From contig PJRA01000443.1 in assembly GCA_016987375.1 (NCBI GenBank), positions 504,712 to 568,711 of the forward strand: a DNA stretch of 64,000 bases. The letters run 5' to 3'. Below are positions 24,251 through 33,999 of the stretch, piece after piece (positions within the stretch are counted from its first letter, which is position 1; the number at the start of each line of letters is the position of its first letter). A program made the translations under genes and the position numbers. The notes beneath the pieces are model-generated. The model had not been told where the DNA came from. It ran no database searches and worked only from the letters and a program-made list of their open reading frames with translations. Source of the DNA: Brachionus koreanus. Taxonomy: Eukaryota > Rotifera > Eurotatoria > Ploima > Brachionidae.

Positions 24251-24329
24251 ACTGATTTATTTTATATGGTTTTTTCATTTTCTTGTCTATAAAATAATTT
24301 TTTATCTAATAAAAAATATTTTTAATCAT

Positions 24330-24907
24330 TGGGTCAAGCCGTTTCTTAATACACTCTCCAAGACATGTTGATTGACCGCTAAACCACTAGGTACAAAATA
24401 TGGCAAAATTCTCTCATTCCCCATTGTGAAATAGCCAACCAGACCATTAATTTTTTTTTCAAATTTTTTAACATGCTGGTTCTTTACACTCTATGGCGTT
24501 TTGCTTACATTACTGCTATAAAAAATATCATTCACTGGTAGCGTGGTGTTGCCAAGAGAAAAATTTGATTCATCAATAATTAAAAATTCATATCTGCTAT
24601 ATTTTAAAAGCATTCCACAACATTTTGGCTCAACTGCCTTCTCTTGGTTATCATGTAAATTTGTTTTTTATACTTTTTGATGTTTCTATATTTTAGCAAG
24701 TCTATCACTTCCATTTTTTCTCTTGAGAGTTTTATTTTTTTCCATAATATCTAGCAAACGATAAGCAGAATGTTTTCTGTATCCAAGACCAGTGAATAGC
24801 CTAACAACTTCAGCTTTTGGCAANNNNNNNNNNNNNNNNNNNNNNNNNNNNNNNNNNNNNNNNNNNNNNNNNNNNNNNNNNNNNNNNNNNNNNCGAAAAT
24901 TCAACAT
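24330..24907 (-). pseudogene. decayed IS630/Tc1/mariner-type transposase, split by an assembly gap
   Basis: On the minus strand an HTH segment (GLGYRKHSAYRLLDIMEK, then KRKNGSDRLAKI) is followed after a stop by a catalytic-domain segment. That segment contains YEFLIIDESNFSL (the DE-x(S) block around the second catalytic Asp), KKINGLVGYFTMGNERILP and QHVLESVLRNGL. Internal stops and a missing C-terminus show it is dead. The N-terminus is lost in the gap. Confidence 0.7.
24824..24893. other. assembly gap (70 N)
   Basis: Seventy unresolved bases inside the transposase relic. Confidence 0.99.
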
Positions 24908-24909
24908 TT

Positions 24910-25711
24910 TGTGAATTAATTTTTTTTAATTTAAAAGCTTAGATCAGTCTGATTTTAAATTTTGAAAAAAATTGGGAAAGGTCTTATCCACTCTTATAGA
25001 AAATTAAACTTAACTTTTGTGCCATTATTTTTTCTACACTCGTTATCTACTAGATTTCATCTTTTTATCTATTTTAATTAATCCAATGCTGTAGAAAATC
25101 AATGTTGTATTTTAGGGAAATTAAATTTTAGAATATTTAAATAAAATGAATGATTAGCATTCTTGGACAGTTGATGCAATAATATATTTACAAGAATATA
25201 TTTTATAATTGTATATTAAATAAAGATCAAAAGTTTTTGTGATTGTGCCAAATTTAATAATGAATAATTTTAACTTGATTCATTAAATAGCAATAATTTT
25301 TGATTTCACCTTAAAAGGAAATATGATTTATAATTAGTCATCATTGTAAAAGATTGAATAATTAACAGACTTCTTCTCCAATTTCAAAATAAGAAGAAAT
25401 TTTTATAAATAATTTTTTAAATAATTATTAAATTTCTATTCGTATGTTACCTTTAACCTGCATTCATTTTCCATTCATAAAGAGGCACAACACATACACT
25501 AAATTTGCTTTATTTGCAACTAATAATTTTGCTGCAAATAATTTCAACAACATATTTGTCGTGCTTAAAATAATAAGCACTTCAAGTATAAATAAATCTA
25601 AAAAATTGAATTATTATTTAAACATTAAGTAATATGATTTTTTGATATTATATAAATTAGAGAGAATATTGACTATCCAAAAAATGCAAATATATTTAAC
25701 CAGATGAAGAA
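24910..25711. other. Pelota upstream region
   Basis: A/T-rich sequence with no recognised gene. The promoter of the plus-strand Pelota gene should lie here; no motif can be named. Confidence 0.4.
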
Positions 25712-27061
25712 ATGAAGTTACTGAGTAAAAATATAGATAAAAAAAGCTGCGGCTCGTACACTTTAGTGGCCGAAGAGGCCGAAGACATGTGGCATGCGTA
25801 CAATTTGATTAACAATGAGGACAAACTGCGCTCGTCGTCCATTAGACGCATCAAGACCGAGACTTCAGCCGGTCTGACTAGCACAAGCCGTGTTCACTTC
25901 ACACTCACAATAGCAGTCAAGAGTCTTGACTTTGACACCCAGGCCAGTGTCCTAAGAGTCAAGGGCACAAATATAGAAGAAAATCAGTACATTAAAATGG
26001 GCGCATATCACACAATAGACCTCGAGCTGAACCAAAAATTTACCATAATCAAAAACGAATGGGACAGTGTGTCGCTGGAGCGGATAGAGGAGGCGTGCGA
26101 TCCGACCAAGACCGCAGATCTGGCCGCAGTGGTCATGCAAGAGGGTCTGGCCAATGTGTGTCTCATTACGCCCAGTATGACTTTGGTCAAAGCCAAAATC
26201 GAAATGAATATACCCCGGAAGCGCAAGGGATTCTGTGCCAATCATGACAAAAGTATGGACAAATTTTACGAACGTATCATACAAGCATTTCTTACACACA
26301 TAAACTTTGATGTAGTCAGAGCTATCATAATCGCTAGTCCGGGCTTTCTGAAAGACCAATTTTTCGACTATATGAATTCGTATGCTGTGCGAACTACGAA
26401 CAAAATTTTATTAGACAATAAGCAAAAATTTTTGCTAGTGCATTCGGCATCGGGCTTCAAGCACTCGTTAAAAGAAATTTTCGATGAGCCAAGTTTGGCT
26501 AATAAATTGTCCGATACTAAAGCACTAGGAGAAATAAAAGCACTCGATTCGTTTTATCAAATGTTAAAAAATGAGCCTAGTAGAGCGTTTTACGGCTACA
26601 AGCATGTGGAAAAAGCAAATGAAGCCGACGCTATTGATGTCCTATTGATTAGTGATTCACTGTTTAGATCTAAAGAGTTGTCCGAGAGAAAAAAATATGT
26701 TAGTATAGTCGACAAAGTTAAAGAAAATAATGGACAGGTTAAAATATTTTCTAGTCTTCATGTGTCAGGTGAACAGCTAATGCAACTGACCGGAATAGCG
26801 GCTATTCTTCGATTTCCGATGAACGAGCTCGAAGACGACGAGCTAGATGATAGTGTGAGTGAGAGTGAGGCCAGCGAAAGACCCGATGAACGAACTATGG
26901 AGGTTGTCGATGAGCCAGAGCCTGTTATTGTGCCCAAAGCTGTACCGGTCAAGCAAAATCAACAACAAGCTAAAAAAGTCAAAGCTAAGAAAAATTTTAA
27001 CAGCAAAATTGGTGACTATGACGACTTTGATAAATATGATTATTATGATGATGATTATTAG
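25712..27061 (+). CDS. PELO: Pelota, ribosome rescue factor
   Basis: A 449-residue intronless frame. Pelota (Dom34) with HBS1L releases stalled ribosomes lacking an A-site codon. Domain A starts MKLLSKNIDKKSCGSYTLVA, with EEAEDMWHAYNLI and GAYHTIDLELNQKF. Domain B carries AAVVMQEGLANVCLITPSM and IPRKRKGFCANHDK. Domain C carries FSSLHVSGEQLMQLTG then IAAILRFPM. There is no GGQ, as expected for Pelota. Human PELO is 385 residues; here about 75 residues follow the last core strand. They comprise an acidic stretch (EDDELDDSVSESEASE), a Pro/Val and Gln/Lys linker, and an Asp/Tyr-rich end (DDFDKYDYYDDDY). PDCD5 starts 201 bp downstream on the same strand. Confidence 0.96.
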   Translation: MKLLSKNIDKKSCGSYTLVAEEAEDMWHAYNLINNEDKLRSSSIRRIKTETSAGLTSTSRVHFTLTIAVKSLDFDTQASVLRVKGTNIEENQYIKMGAYHTIDLELNQKFTIIKNEWDSVSLERIEEACDPTKTADLAAVVMQEGLANVCLITPSMTLVKAKIEMNIPRKRKGFCANHDKSMDKFYERIIQAFLTHINFDVVRAIIIASPGFLKDQFFDYMNSYAVRTTNKILLDNKQKFLLVHSASGFKHSLKEIFDEPSLANKLSDTKALGEIKALDSFYQMLKNEPSRAFYGYKHVEKANEADAIDVLLISDSLFRSKELSERKKYVSIVDKVKENNGQVKIFSSLHVSGEQLMQLTGIAAILRFPMNELEDDELDDSVSESEASERPDERTMEVVDEPEPVIVPKAVPVKQNQQQAKKVKAKKNFNSKIGDYDDFDKYDYYDDDY

Positions 27062-27261
27062 ATAAAAGTCATTAAATAAATTCATTAAAAAAAAATCTAT
27101 TTTTATATTTTATTTTAAATTTAAATTTTCCAATATTTTTTGAAAATAAATTTTTGACTAAGAAAAAAAATTACATTAGTGTTTAACTTGTTTGGGTCTT
27201 AAATCTCAAATAAATTTTTTTTGACCGATGAAATTGAGAGAAAATTTTGTTTGTACAGATT

Positions 27262-29137
27262 ATGGAGGATCAAGAGTTGGAACAATTGAGACAAAAGCGC
27301 TTGGCTGAATTGCAGGGAGCCGGTGGCTCGCAACATCAACAACAACAGCAACAACAACAGCAGCAGGAAGAAATGCGTAAACAGCAGGCTGACATGAAAA
27401 ATAGCATATTGGCTCAAGTTTTGACTCAAGACGCCAGAACAAGATGTAAGAAGATTGAAATTTTTAATTTTAAATTGTTGCGCTAGGTCATTTTAAATTT
27501 TTCTAAATGAAGCTCAAAAAATATTCTAAAAATTTTTTTTAAACAAAATCCTTTTTTTTTAAATAAGTTAATAGATTCTTTCGAATTGCTTTTGGTGATT
27601 AATTTTAATGTAATACATTGTTTCTTAAAAGAATACCAAGACTAGTGATATTACATTGATGATAATGTTGCTAACTTTATAAAATTTTTAGTAAGCTTGC
27701 GTAATTTTACGTGTTACCAAGGATAATTAATTCTACGAAAAAGTGTGGAAGCCTACTTTAAAAGTAAAACAAATCCAAAATACATGCGACCAAAAAATAA
27801 AAATTAAATTTATTTAAAAATTTATAAATTTTTATTTTTAAATATGGAAAATATGGAATGAGAAAAAATTTAAAAAAATTTTTTTTTGTTTTTCAAAAAA
27901 CCATCATTTTTTTGGTGGTAATCACTTTGGAACTGTTTCATTAAAATTTTTATTCGGAATAAATCAAAAAAAAAAATTAGATTAAAAATTTTATTAAGTT
28001 TATTTGTTTATTAAATATTCAATTTGTTTTGTTGCTGTATTTCAATATTTAAAACTAAAGACTTAAGACTAAAGAATCTAGTTAAGTTTCTTCACATTTA
28101 TATTTTTTAATAATATTCGAGACAATTTAAAAGCCAAATTAATTTGATTTTATTTATTTTTTAATTTTAATGTGAATTTTTTTCAACAAACAAAAAAATA
28201 GAAAATGAAAATTTCATGAATTTTTAACTATTAAATTTTGTTATTCTTGAAAAATATAAAAACATTAAAATGTAAAATTCAAAATTTTTTCCATTTGCTT
28301 TTGTTGTTTTGCAATCAATTCAAATTATTCAATTTACTTATTAGAAAGCACTTATTATATTTTCAATTAAAATGTTCGTAAAACAAAAATAATCTTATCT
28401 AAGTTGACATAACTTAAAATGTTAAAGGCAAAAATTTTACACTTGACCTAAGTAAAAAAAAAAAGTAAGAGCCAATTTGAATGTCTTATTTAAAGTTTAA
28501 ACTTTTCTTTAAGACTAATTGAAAAGAAAGCCCGGCTGATTTCTCATTAAAATTTTAAATAAAGTTATCAATATAAATTAAACATTTTCTTTGAAAATTT
28601 ATTCATTTTCTAAAACATTAAAATTAAAATTTTTAGATAATAAAAACCGTTTTTTAAAATTTTATTTATACGAGGTAAAAATCAAGTTTCAATTTTTCAA
28701 AAAGGGGTCTAAAAAACTCCTCGGGCGTTCTAGTGTTAGAGTGATTTAATTTAGCTTCAAAAAATAATTATCAAATAAATATTTAAGAAGATTATTATTT
28801 ATTTTTAGATTAATATTTTTGTTTTTAAGTAAATACTCTGGCTTTAACAAAGCCCGAGAAAGCACAAATGGTTGAGAATCATCTGGTACAGATGGCTAGA
28901 ACTGGACAAATAATGGGAAAAGTATTTTTTAAAAAAATTTGAATAAGCACTTGGATTAAGTGAATGAATTAAGTTTGGAGAAGACCAATTAATAAGTCTG
29001 CTTGAAAAACTAAGTGAACAAACTCAAAAAAAGACAGTTGTTAAAGTATTGACGAACATAAAAAAATTTAATTTTTGGCTAATTCATTGTTTAAGTATGA
29101 CCGTAGGAGAGTGGCTATTGACTCGGATGAAGACTGA
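27262..29137 (+). CDS. PDCD5: PDCD5 (TFAR19-like) protein
   Basis: Four exons: 27262-27445, 28830-28921, 28974-29045 and 29096-29137. All junctions are GT-AG and in phase; the product is 129 residues (human 125). PDCD5 is a small helical nuclear/cytosolic protein linked to apoptosis and TRiC chaperonin. Blocks: [14 protein letters not shown], the core [17 protein letters not shown] joined to [43 protein letters not shown], and the acidic end [14 protein letters not shown] start at the ATG of MEDQELEQ (27262), which fits the family; an upstream ATG at 27247 is in frame but not conserved. A glutamine run (ten Q, coded by mixed CAA/CAG) replaces the usual linker near residue 25-36. Intron 1 is 1.4 kb; introns 2 and 3 are about 50 nt. 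Confidence 0.94.
28518..28738. repeat. possible short TE copy in PDCD5 intron 1
   Basis: The left part has AGAAAGCCCGGCTG and the right end reads ACTCCTCGGGCGTTCTAGTGTTAG. Similar ends, in reverse order, occur at 43306-43518 (CTAGAAAGCCCGAGC and CAGCCGGGCTTTCTACTGTTAG). Two copies of the same short element are likely. Confidence 0.4.
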
Positions 29138-30310
29138 AATCGCTGATTGATCAGCATAAGTCAATCATGAGATTTAGAAGTGATTGTTTTTTTTACTAAA
29201 TCTTAAAAGTATTCTTGAATCGGTTTTAATAAATTTTTAGAATTTGATTTTTTTTAAATTTATTTTAAAAATTAAAACAAGTCGCCACCGATCAAATACA
29301 TCTTGAATGGAGAATTTTATGAGAATAAAAATATTTTTTTAAGACACTAAAACCTTCTCTTATAAATTTTAATGCATCACATTTATTTTGATTACTCAAA
29401 TTTAATTTTCTTTAGAACTAATGTTTGAAGAGAAAAATTGATTTTTTAATAAATTAGTCTAAATTTTTACAGGATTTGATAAAATTTGTAAAAAATTCAT
29501 TTTTAACATCTGCTCTCATTCGGAAATTTAGAAAAACAATTGGGAATATTCAAAAATGAATCAAATAATTCTTTTTAAATTAAACTATTTTGTTAAGTCA
29601 TAAATTTATGTGTTTATTTAAACACAACGCTGAATATTTTTTATTATAGCATTTTTGTAATTCTAAATCTCAAAAAAAATCATATAGTCACATGTTAAAA
29701 TACACTAAATTGAATGCTCTTCAAAATTACATGTAAAAGATTTAATAGTGGTGATCAGGGTTGTTCTTAAGTCATTTGACTTGACTTTGAAAAGACTTTA
29801 AAATAAATGGCTTTATTTTTTACTTTTGCACAAGTCTGGTAGTGATACGAGACTTCAAAGGAATTTCAAATAAATTAAAATTTTAAACGCCACTAGGTTC
29901 AATACTATAAGAAGACCCAAACTGAAGGGTCCAAGACCCTTCATCCTTCTCTATGTGGGTTTTTTAATTTTGATGGTTATATTTTCTAAAAAAATCCTTA
30001 ATTTATACGTTTTAATTTATTTTATTTAATTTCAAAAACAAAAAAGTAGAGTTTAACTATTTAGCTTTTACCTTTTATGCTTTAGATGAGTCTTTATTAG
30101 CTCTTTTCTTTAGATATAAGAGTTAAAGGTAAACGTCCTAATATTTTAAAACTTTTAATCAAAATTTTTTCAAAAATTAAAGCAATAAGATTTTAAGAAG
30201 AATTTATTTTTAAAATATTTTCTGTCTAAATAAATGCAACTTTGCTGCACTGTAACGTATAAGATAATATCTATTGAATCCAATTCATCTTTCATCTCCT
30301 TTGCTTTCAG
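29138..30310. other. spacer downstream of PDCD5
   Basis: A/T-rich. A small patch at 29745-29850 begins TAGTGGTGATCAGGGTTG and ends near GGTAGTGATAC, which resembles the ends of hAT-type miniature elements. No gene recognised. Confidence 0.35.
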
Positions 30311-30516
30311 ATCTTGTTTGTATTATATTAATTATTCTCTTATTACTGTTCCGTAAAAAATATTTTATTAGGATGAATAAGCAAAGAGCTATCAAAACAC
30401 AAGTTATTGTTAAGTAAACAAAATATTTAAAATATTTGTTAAAATACTCTAAGATATTAATCACTCTTGTTTTTAGGTTACCAAAATACTCTTCAAACTA
30501 TTTTCATCAACACTGA
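30311..30516 (+). CDS. candidate last exons of a small single-pass membrane protein (unresolved)
   Basis: A strong 3' splice site (CCTTTGCTTTCAG at 30298-30310) opens an exon 30311-30413. It encodes a hydrophobic stretch (LVCIILIILLLLF) followed by a basic tail (RKKYFIRMNKQRAIK) and ends at gtaaac. The next exon 30477-30516 follows ttttag and, in phase, ends LPKYSSNYFHQH and stop. No upstream exon or family was found. On the opposite strand 30562-30482 also opens with an ATG (MSNLEEMEKLSEVLSF) and ends at gtaacc, so strand and gene model are uncertain. Confidence 0.3.
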
Positions 30517-30599
30517 AACTCAATACTTCACTCAGTTTTTCCATTTCTTCTAAATTAGACATTAGTATATTTGAATGGTGAGTATTCACTAATTTGACA

Positions 30600-31490
30600 T
30601 TCTTTTTAAATATGTTTATTTTTTCTTGTTTAAAATAGTCATGATCAATTGAAAAAATTAACTTACAACTATGACATCAGGTTTTCGTTCGCCGAAGTAG
30701 AAGCTCGGCTTCGCCTCGTTTTTTTTTTCCTTTAAATCTTTAAAATTCTTATAAATTAATTAACTCTTTCAAGTGTTAGCTTCTTATTATTTGAATTATA
30801 AATTTAAATTGAAAAGATAAAAAAAATGCATAAAATCTGATTAGGAAATTTTTAAAAATCTTTATTAACTTATATCTGAACTAAAGCTCAATTATAATTT
30901 GAAATGTTTTATGTTCTTTCTTTTCTAAAAATAACTCACTTAAAATTTTTACCTAAAAATCTCTTTATTTTTGCATAATATGGTTTCACTGACTATTGAG
31001 CATGGCAAAAAGTAAAATAATAATTTAAAAAAGTCAAGATCTTGACTACTTCTTTTTTAGCTACAAGAGTCATTAATAGTAAAAGAGCGGAATGTAAATA
31101 CTTGCTGATAAATGAAAAAAGACTAAAGTGCATAATGATCTTTTTTTAAAAGACTAATGCTGATAAAAAAAAAACCTAAAAATTTTTTGACTCACCCTAA
31201 ATTAAATTATTTGCTTTTAGAAAGAAATCTTTTATTTTTAAGTTAATGCTAAATTTTTCAAAAAATAAAAATATAAAACTCAAATATTTAAATTTTAGGA
31301 AAATTTTTATTTTTTGTAACCATAATTTAGTTCTAAAATTTTCACTTTTAAAATAAGAACTAAAATTATTATTTCCTTTTTTTTTAAATAAAAAAAAATA
31401 TCATTAAACAACACCAACAAAAAACCGGATTTAATTTAGAAAATATTTACAAATTAAACTAATTAAAAAAGTGAGAAATTATTTTGATAA
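30600..31490. other. spacer between candidate gene and GPCR 3' end
   Basis: A/T-rich, nothing recognised apart from a short G/C-rich spot near 30680-30715. Confidence 0.4.
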
Positions 31491-32978
31491 TTAAACTAAA
31501 GTATCGACTTGTGATATCACATTGTCTATTGATGGTAAAACATCCAATTCACTTCTATTTTTAAGCATAAATTTTTGACTATCATTCATTTTTCGATTTT
31601 TTTTGTATTCTTTTAAAGTGGTTGAAATAGTCTGGATTGAATTTGATCTGAGCTTTTTTCTGTTCAATTTTTTTTCATTCAATCTCAAACTGTTTTCTTT
31701 GCGGGTTTTTTTATTGCGAAAAAACTCGACCAAATTCGAAGGCTCCACTCTAATCTGAAACAACTTTCTACTTTTGTTCAATTCGCCTTTTTTTATTTGC
31801 TTAAATGCCTCTAAAGAAAACGAAAGCTCTGCCAGTGATGATCCATTTCCACTTGATTCTTTGTCTTCGCCATTTCTAGACAAACAAATAATTTTTTTCA
31901 AACAATTAAGGCACTTATTTTTTGAAATCAATGCCAAAAATTCATCTCTGAAAAGCTTGGAAAGTGCCGAGTAGAGAAAAAAATTAATTAAATAATTCAT
32001 ATTTTTGAGCAAGAATGTCATGTTTTTGAAGTATTTTAGATAGGTTGTTTGCTCGGAGTCGGCATGAGCCGGCCGTTGGACAAATAGAGATGAATCAAAT
32101 GAAAAATTGGACAATATTTCAAAGTTAAAATTTAGATAAATGTTCTCATAGAACCAGTAGACTTGGAACGGAAATGTTAGAATCATAAATGTGAAAGCCA
32201 GTGTTACTAGAGTTATGCTCAAATTTCGATCATTTTTGGACTGATTGAGCGAGTTGCCTGCATTTAGCTGACTGGGTGAACTATATTCGGTCTGTGACAA
32301 ACTGTACTCACTAATGTCTGTAGTTCTTTTTGAAGTAGACTTATCACGCTTGATGCTGAATGACCGAGCGTTGAACGGTCTCACTCGAAGCTTGAATACT
32401 ATCATTAGATTTAGATAAAAAAGAACAAAAAAAGGCAGTATGTACACAATTACAACTGAAATAAATCCGAATATGTAGTAAATATTTTCATTAGATAGCT
32501 GGCATTCATTGAACACACTTCCGTTTGAATTGGTTGATTGAATGAGATGAAGCGAAAATGGAAAATAGGAGAAAAATGCCAGTGAAAAGATGAATAAAGC
32601 TAGAATTATGAAAATAACACGTTTTTTGGTGAATTTTCGTTGTTTTTCCCACGGTTTACATACAGCATAATAGCGTTCAAAAGATATTAGAATTATGATC
32701 CAAGAGCTGTTTGAACTTGATATTAGATCGGCATAGCCGTGAAGATTGCACCATAGAGTATTGTTGACAAAGTAGTAGTGAAAAAATACTTCATCTAGCC
32801 ATGAGAGCAAAAGTGGCACGGTCAAAACACTTGTGTCTGATATGGCCAATGCAATCATTGACAAGGATACGCAATACTTTCGCATTTTGCGCCGGCAAAA
32901 TACCATAATTGTCAATAGATTCAATATAGTGCCTGTGACTACTACTACAGGCGTCCATATGTACCGAAATTCAATCAT
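31491..32978 (-). CDS. class A (rhodopsin-type) G protein-coupled receptor, probably peptide-type
   Basis: A 495-residue intronless frame with seven hydrophobic segments. The N-terminus is only about 8 residues before TM1 (VVVVTGTILNLLTIMVFCRR, with the conserved GN as GT-LN). TM2 holds LSMIALAISDTSVL (the conserved Asp). TM3 has a Cys in WCNLHGY and ends ISFERYYAVCKPW, with ERY replacing DRY. ECL2 has a Cys (NECQLS), able to pair with TM3. TM6 lacks the usual CW-P (LTFPFQVYWFYE), and TM7 ends NYLINFFLYSALSKLFRDEF, with NFFLY for NPxxY. The third intracellular loop is long and Ser/Thr-rich. The C-tail is long and basic. General layout resembles invertebrate peptide receptors; ligand unknown. 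The start ATG is immediately before TM1, so an upstream exon encoding an extracellular N-terminus is possible. Confidence 0.88.
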   Translation of the reverse strand: MIEFRYIWTPVVVVTGTILNLLTIMVFCRRKMRKYCVSLSMIALAISDTSVLTVPLLLSWLDEVFFHYYFVNNTLWCNLHGYADLISSSNSSWIIILISFERYYAVCKPWEKQRKFTKKRVIFIILALFIFSLAFFSYFPFSLHLIQSTNSNGSVFNECQLSNENIYYIFGFISVVIVYILPFFVLFYLNLMIVFKLRVRPFNARSFSIKRDKSTSKRTTDISEYSLSQTEYSSPSQLNAGNSLNQSKNDRNLSITLVTLAFTFMILTFPFQVYWFYENIYLNFNFEILSNFSFDSSLFVQRPAHADSEQTTYLKYFKNMTFLLKNMNYLINFFLYSALSKLFRDEFLALISKNKCLNCLKKIICLSRNGEDKESSGNGSSLAELSFSLEAFKQIKKGELNKSRKLFQIRVEPSNLVEFFRNKKTRKENSLRLNEKKLNRKKLRSNSIQTISTTLKEYKKNRKMNDSQKFMLKNRSELDVLPSIDNVISQVDTLV

Positions 32979-33815
32979 TTTATGTTTCTACTCATTCGTT
33001 ATTTGTCATTTACTTATCTAATTTATTTAAAAAAAAAAAATTTTAAAGAACTTTTATTTTTAACAAAAAAAAATGAAAATTTTGTTTTACATTTTAAATA
33101 AAAGGAAAAAAATCAATTTCACCATTGGTGTTTGTGAATTACTTGATCCTTTTGATATCAAATTAACTAATTTAAAATTGTTTCCTTCAATAACTGATCT
33201 TAATTAAATTTGAATTTAATCAATTTTGAAACAACATGATCATTTTTTATTTTAATGATTTAAATTTTTATTGAATTTTTCTCTATTTATTTTTTGACAT
33301 TTCACGAAATAATGGAAATATTTTCATAAAGCTAGTGTTAAAGATGCTGAAAATGTTTTCTAATCGATTTTAATTGCAGCCATGAGTAAAATTTTTATAG
33401 CTACGCCTTTAAAGAAATTTTCAAGAAATTAAACATCTATTGATGTCTCGGCGTCAATTTATTAATGCACCCAACAGACAAATTTTCTTATTACCGTTAA
33501 AAGATATGGGAGAAAATTTTTCAAATTTCTTAAAATAGCTTAAAAATAAATGCTGAAATATTAGTGTTCAAGTGATTAAAATTTTTAATTACAAACTCAA
33601 AATTAAGAACATCTTTATCAATTTTCTACTTTTATAAAATTAAATCATATCTTCAAATTTAGCTTATTATTAGCTTTCTCAGGATACAAATTTTATTCTG
33701 GTATCCAATAATTGTCACACAAAAACGAAAAAAAATTTTATTTTTTCAAATTTGCTACTTAGAAAAAAATTCAAAAAACGAATGACTTTATTGACCCTTT
33801 TATTAAAATCTTTGT
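32979..33815. other. GPCR upstream region, no gene seen
   Basis: A/T-rich. An upstream exon of the receptor may hide here, but no candidate was identified. Confidence 0.4.
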
Positions 33816-33819
33816 TAAT

Positions 33820-33999
33820 ACTTTTTTTCATTGAAAATAATATTATTTTATAGAAAAAATTAAAATAAATTTATTATATTTTTTATTTAAGATATGATTG
33901 ATAAAAAATTAAAAAAAAAGATTAAATTTATTGAATAAAAAACAAATAAAGGAAGTTACAAAAGGAGTTCAAAAGACCCCCCCGGTTTTTGAGTGTTAA
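33820..33999. repeat. solo end of a TTAA-type inverted-repeat element
   Basis: This 180 bp stretch is homologous to the right end of the element at 50870-51990 and to 46057-46134. It ends CCCGGTTTTTGAGTG followed by TTAA at 33996-33999. I found no matching left end nearby, so it is a solo end or its partner has been lost. Confidence 0.7.

Noticed and set aside
25952..26952. Minus-strand frames of up to 135 codons over Pelota
   Set aside because: Antisense shadows of a highly conserved gene.
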